A DNA stretch of 64,000 nt from Pseudomonas sp. MYb327 (GTDB lineage: Bacteria > Pseudomonadota > Gammaproteobacteria > Pseudomonadales > Pseudomonadaceae), in assembly GCF_040438925.1 (NCBI RefSeq), contig NZ_CP159258.1, positions 2,308,001 to 2,372,000 of the forward strand, given 5' to 3'. This document shows, piece after piece, positions 62,908 to 64,000 of this stretch (positions within the stretch are counted from its first letter, which is position 1; each line of letters begins with the position of its first letter). The notes below the pieces were generated by a model. That model made no database searches and was not told the DNA's origin. It was given only the letters and a program-made list of their open reading frames with translations. The position numbers and the translations under genes are program-made.

Positions 62908-63723
62908 ATGATTCAGGGTTCGACTGAACTGGTCGCCATCGTCGGCTCACCTGTTGCCCAGGTGAAATCGCCGGAAAACTTCAACCGCTGGTTCGCCGAC
63001 AGCCAGCACAACGTTGCCATGCTGGCCATCGACCTTGCGCCGAACGCCCTGCAAAATTTCATTGAAACCCTGCGCGGCTGGCACAACCTGCGTGGTTGCG
63101 TGGTCACCGTACCCTACAAACAACTATTGGCCGGTCGCCTGGACAGCGTCAGTGAACGTTCAGCGGCGCTGGGCTCGGTCAATGTGATCCGCCGCGAGGC
63201 GGATGGTCGGCTGGTGGGCGATATTGTCGACGGCGAGGGTTTCCTCAATGCCGCGCGCAAACACGCTTTCAACCCGCAAAACAAACAAGCGCTGGTCATT
63301 GGCACGGGCGGCGTCGGCAGTGCGATTGCCTATTCGCTGTGCCAGGCCGGGGTCAGTCACCTGGCCATCAGCGACCTCAGCCAGGAGCGCGTCGAGGTGC
63401 TCGGCGAGCTGTTGCGCGAAGCCTTTCCGGACATTGTGATCAGCGCCAACCCGGCGTCGCTCGAGCACTTCAACCTGATCGTCAACGCCTCCCCCGTCGG
63501 CATGGGCGCTGCCGACGACGGACCGATGCCGTTATCGCTCGCCCTGATGCAAACCCTGCAAACGGCGACGCTGGTGGCGGATGTCGTGACCTCGCCTGCA
63601 GTAACGCCGTTTCTTGCCTTCGCCCAACGCCAGGGGTGCGCGATCCAGACCGGACCGGAAATGGCACTGGCGCAACTGGGCAATCTCGGCCACTTCATGG
63701 GCGTGACGCCGCTGGAAATCTGA
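62908..63723 (+). CDS. Shikimate/quinate dehydrogenase-like protein (AroE superfamily)
   Basis: A 271-residue enzyme with the AroE fold. The catalytic Lys is in CVVTVPYKQ and the catalytic Asp in GDIVDGEGFL; NADP/NAD binding is at VIGTGGVGSAIAYSL. In the shikimate pocket the usual SxS..HN reads VKSPENFN (first Ser replaced, His replaced by Phe) and the usual GAxNT reads LGSVNV. It is thus unlikely to be the biosynthetic shikimate dehydrogenase and may act on quinate or another hydroxy-acid. ATG at 62908 gives the usual N-terminus; the ribosome site is weak. It precedes an FAD dehydrogenase by 32 bases, under an IclR regulator. Confidence 0.85.
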   Translation: MIQGSTELVAIVGSPVAQVKSPENFNRWFADSQHNVAMLAIDLAPNALQNFIETLRGWHNLRGCVVTVPYKQLLAGRLDSVSERSAALGSVNVIRREADGRLVGDIVDGEGFLNAARKHAFNPQNKQALVIGTGGVGSAIAYSLCQAGVSHLAISDLSQERVEVLGELLREAFPDIVISANPASLEHFNLIVNASPVGMGAADDGPMPLSLALMQTLQTATLVADVVTSPAVTPFLAFAQRQGCAIQTGPEMALAQLGNLGHFMGVTPLEI

Positions 63724-63755
63724 CTTCCAGCCGCGTCCTCGATAGGCGATAGACA

Positions 63756-64000
63756 ATGAACACTTCGACTTCATCCAGTGCCAGCCTGACCTATGACGTG
63801 ATTGTGCTGGGCAGCGGCGCCGCCGGTTTCGCGGCGGCAGTGACAGCCAGTTCCCGCGGCCTCAAGGTTTTGTTGGTGGAAAAGACCGAGGACTTCGGCG
63901 GTACGTCGGCGATTTCCGGCGGCGCGGTCTGGCTGCACGACACCGACCAGGCCCGGGCCGCCGGGCATCACCTGCCCGCCGAACAGATGCGCCGATACCT
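63756..64000 (+). CDS. FAD-dependent oxidoreductase (fumarate reductase/ketosteroid dehydrogenase type), N-terminal part
   Basis: Cut by the right edge; 81 residues seen. The FAD-binding motif is YDVIVLGSGAAGFAAAVTAS, then VLLVEKTEDFGGTSAISGGA, the usual start of the FAD-binding-2 family that includes fumarate reductase flavoproteins, 3-oxosteroid 1-dehydrogenases and KsdD-like enzymes. It follows the AroE-like gene in the same direction and is probably in the same catabolic operon. Substrate unknown. Confidence 0.85.
   Translation, partial: MNTSTSSSASLTYDVIVLGSGAAGFAAAVTASSRGLKVLLVEKTEDFGGTSAISGGAVWLHDTDQARAAGHHLPAEQMRRY

Overview
The window is chromosomal DNA of a Pseudomonas, most likely of the P. 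fluorescens group. Reasons: GC-rich coding sequence, typical pseudomonad gene families (Pau/Spu polyamine catabolism, CioAB oxidase, DUF1656/FUSC efflux, CHASE3 hybrid kinases), and many intergenic hairpin repeats of the REP/REPIN kind. Two REP core families recur, one reading GTAGGAGC..GGCTTGC..GGCGAT and one reading GTGGCGAGGGAGCTTGCTCCC. No rRNA, tRNA, prophage, insertion sequence or CRISPR array was found. The window cuts one gene at each end: an MHS-type transporter on the left and an FAD dehydrogenase on the right.

Layout. 1-8.8 kb: transporter end, FMN L-lactate dehydrogenase, DUF427 protein, topoisomerase III, GNAT acetyltransferase, small unknown protein, ProA-like dehydrogenase, DoxX protein. 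8.8-13.9 kb: a large Fic protein behind an AT-rich promoter, then a minus-strand set of 2-oxoglutarate/Fe(II)-type oxygenase, unknown protein and a lone solute-binding protein. 14.2-17.9 kb: a four-gene glycan pathway (epimerase, GT2, LAB_N membrane protein, GT39). 18-24.7 kb: cell-wall hydrolase, CAP-domain protein, cyanide-insensitive oxidase with its DUF2474 peptide, FdhF/YdeP-type molybdoenzyme. 25-30.8 kb: moaA and a bestrophin divergent from that molybdoenzyme, a four-unit REPIN array, and an HlyD/DUF1656/FUSC efflux operon. 31-42.6 kb: a signalling block with a TPR protein, a double-domain KaiC-like ATPase overlapping a hybrid kinase, then CHASE3-GAF hybrid kinase, CheR, CheB, receiver-kinase and two single-domain receivers. 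42.6-46 kb: glycosyltransferase, PI-PLC-like protein, AraC regulator. 46-56 kb: gamma-glutamylated putrescine catabolism and polyamine ABC import. 56-64 kb: thpR, small unknowns, a LysR/MFS pair, a cupin remnant, and an IclR-controlled shikimate-dehydrogenase-like/FAD-dehydrogenase locus.

How the genes fit together. The polyamine genes form a full import-to-GABA route: SpuFGH plus binding protein import, PauA glutamylates, PauB oxidises, the aldehyde dehydrogenase oxidises again, and the PuuD-like hydrolase frees GABA. The glycan operon has every step of a lipid-linked sugar pathway: nucleotide-sugar epimerisation, loading on a polyprenyl carrier, membrane translocation, periplasmic transfer. 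The KaiC-like/kinase pair and the CheR/CheB/kinase operon form a 10 kb phosphotransfer block with no chemoreceptor, CheA or CheW. The molybdoenzyme and moaA are divergent, and their intergenic region carries two inverted copies of a 20-bp motif, which suggests shared control.

Most promising for novelty: the KaiC-like/hybrid kinase operon, the oxygenase/unknown/solute-binding-protein set, the Rgt-like glycan operon, the shared motif between moaA and the molybdoenzyme, and the long interrupted palindrome between the LysR and MFS genes. Family names come from reading the proteins by eye; no database search was run.
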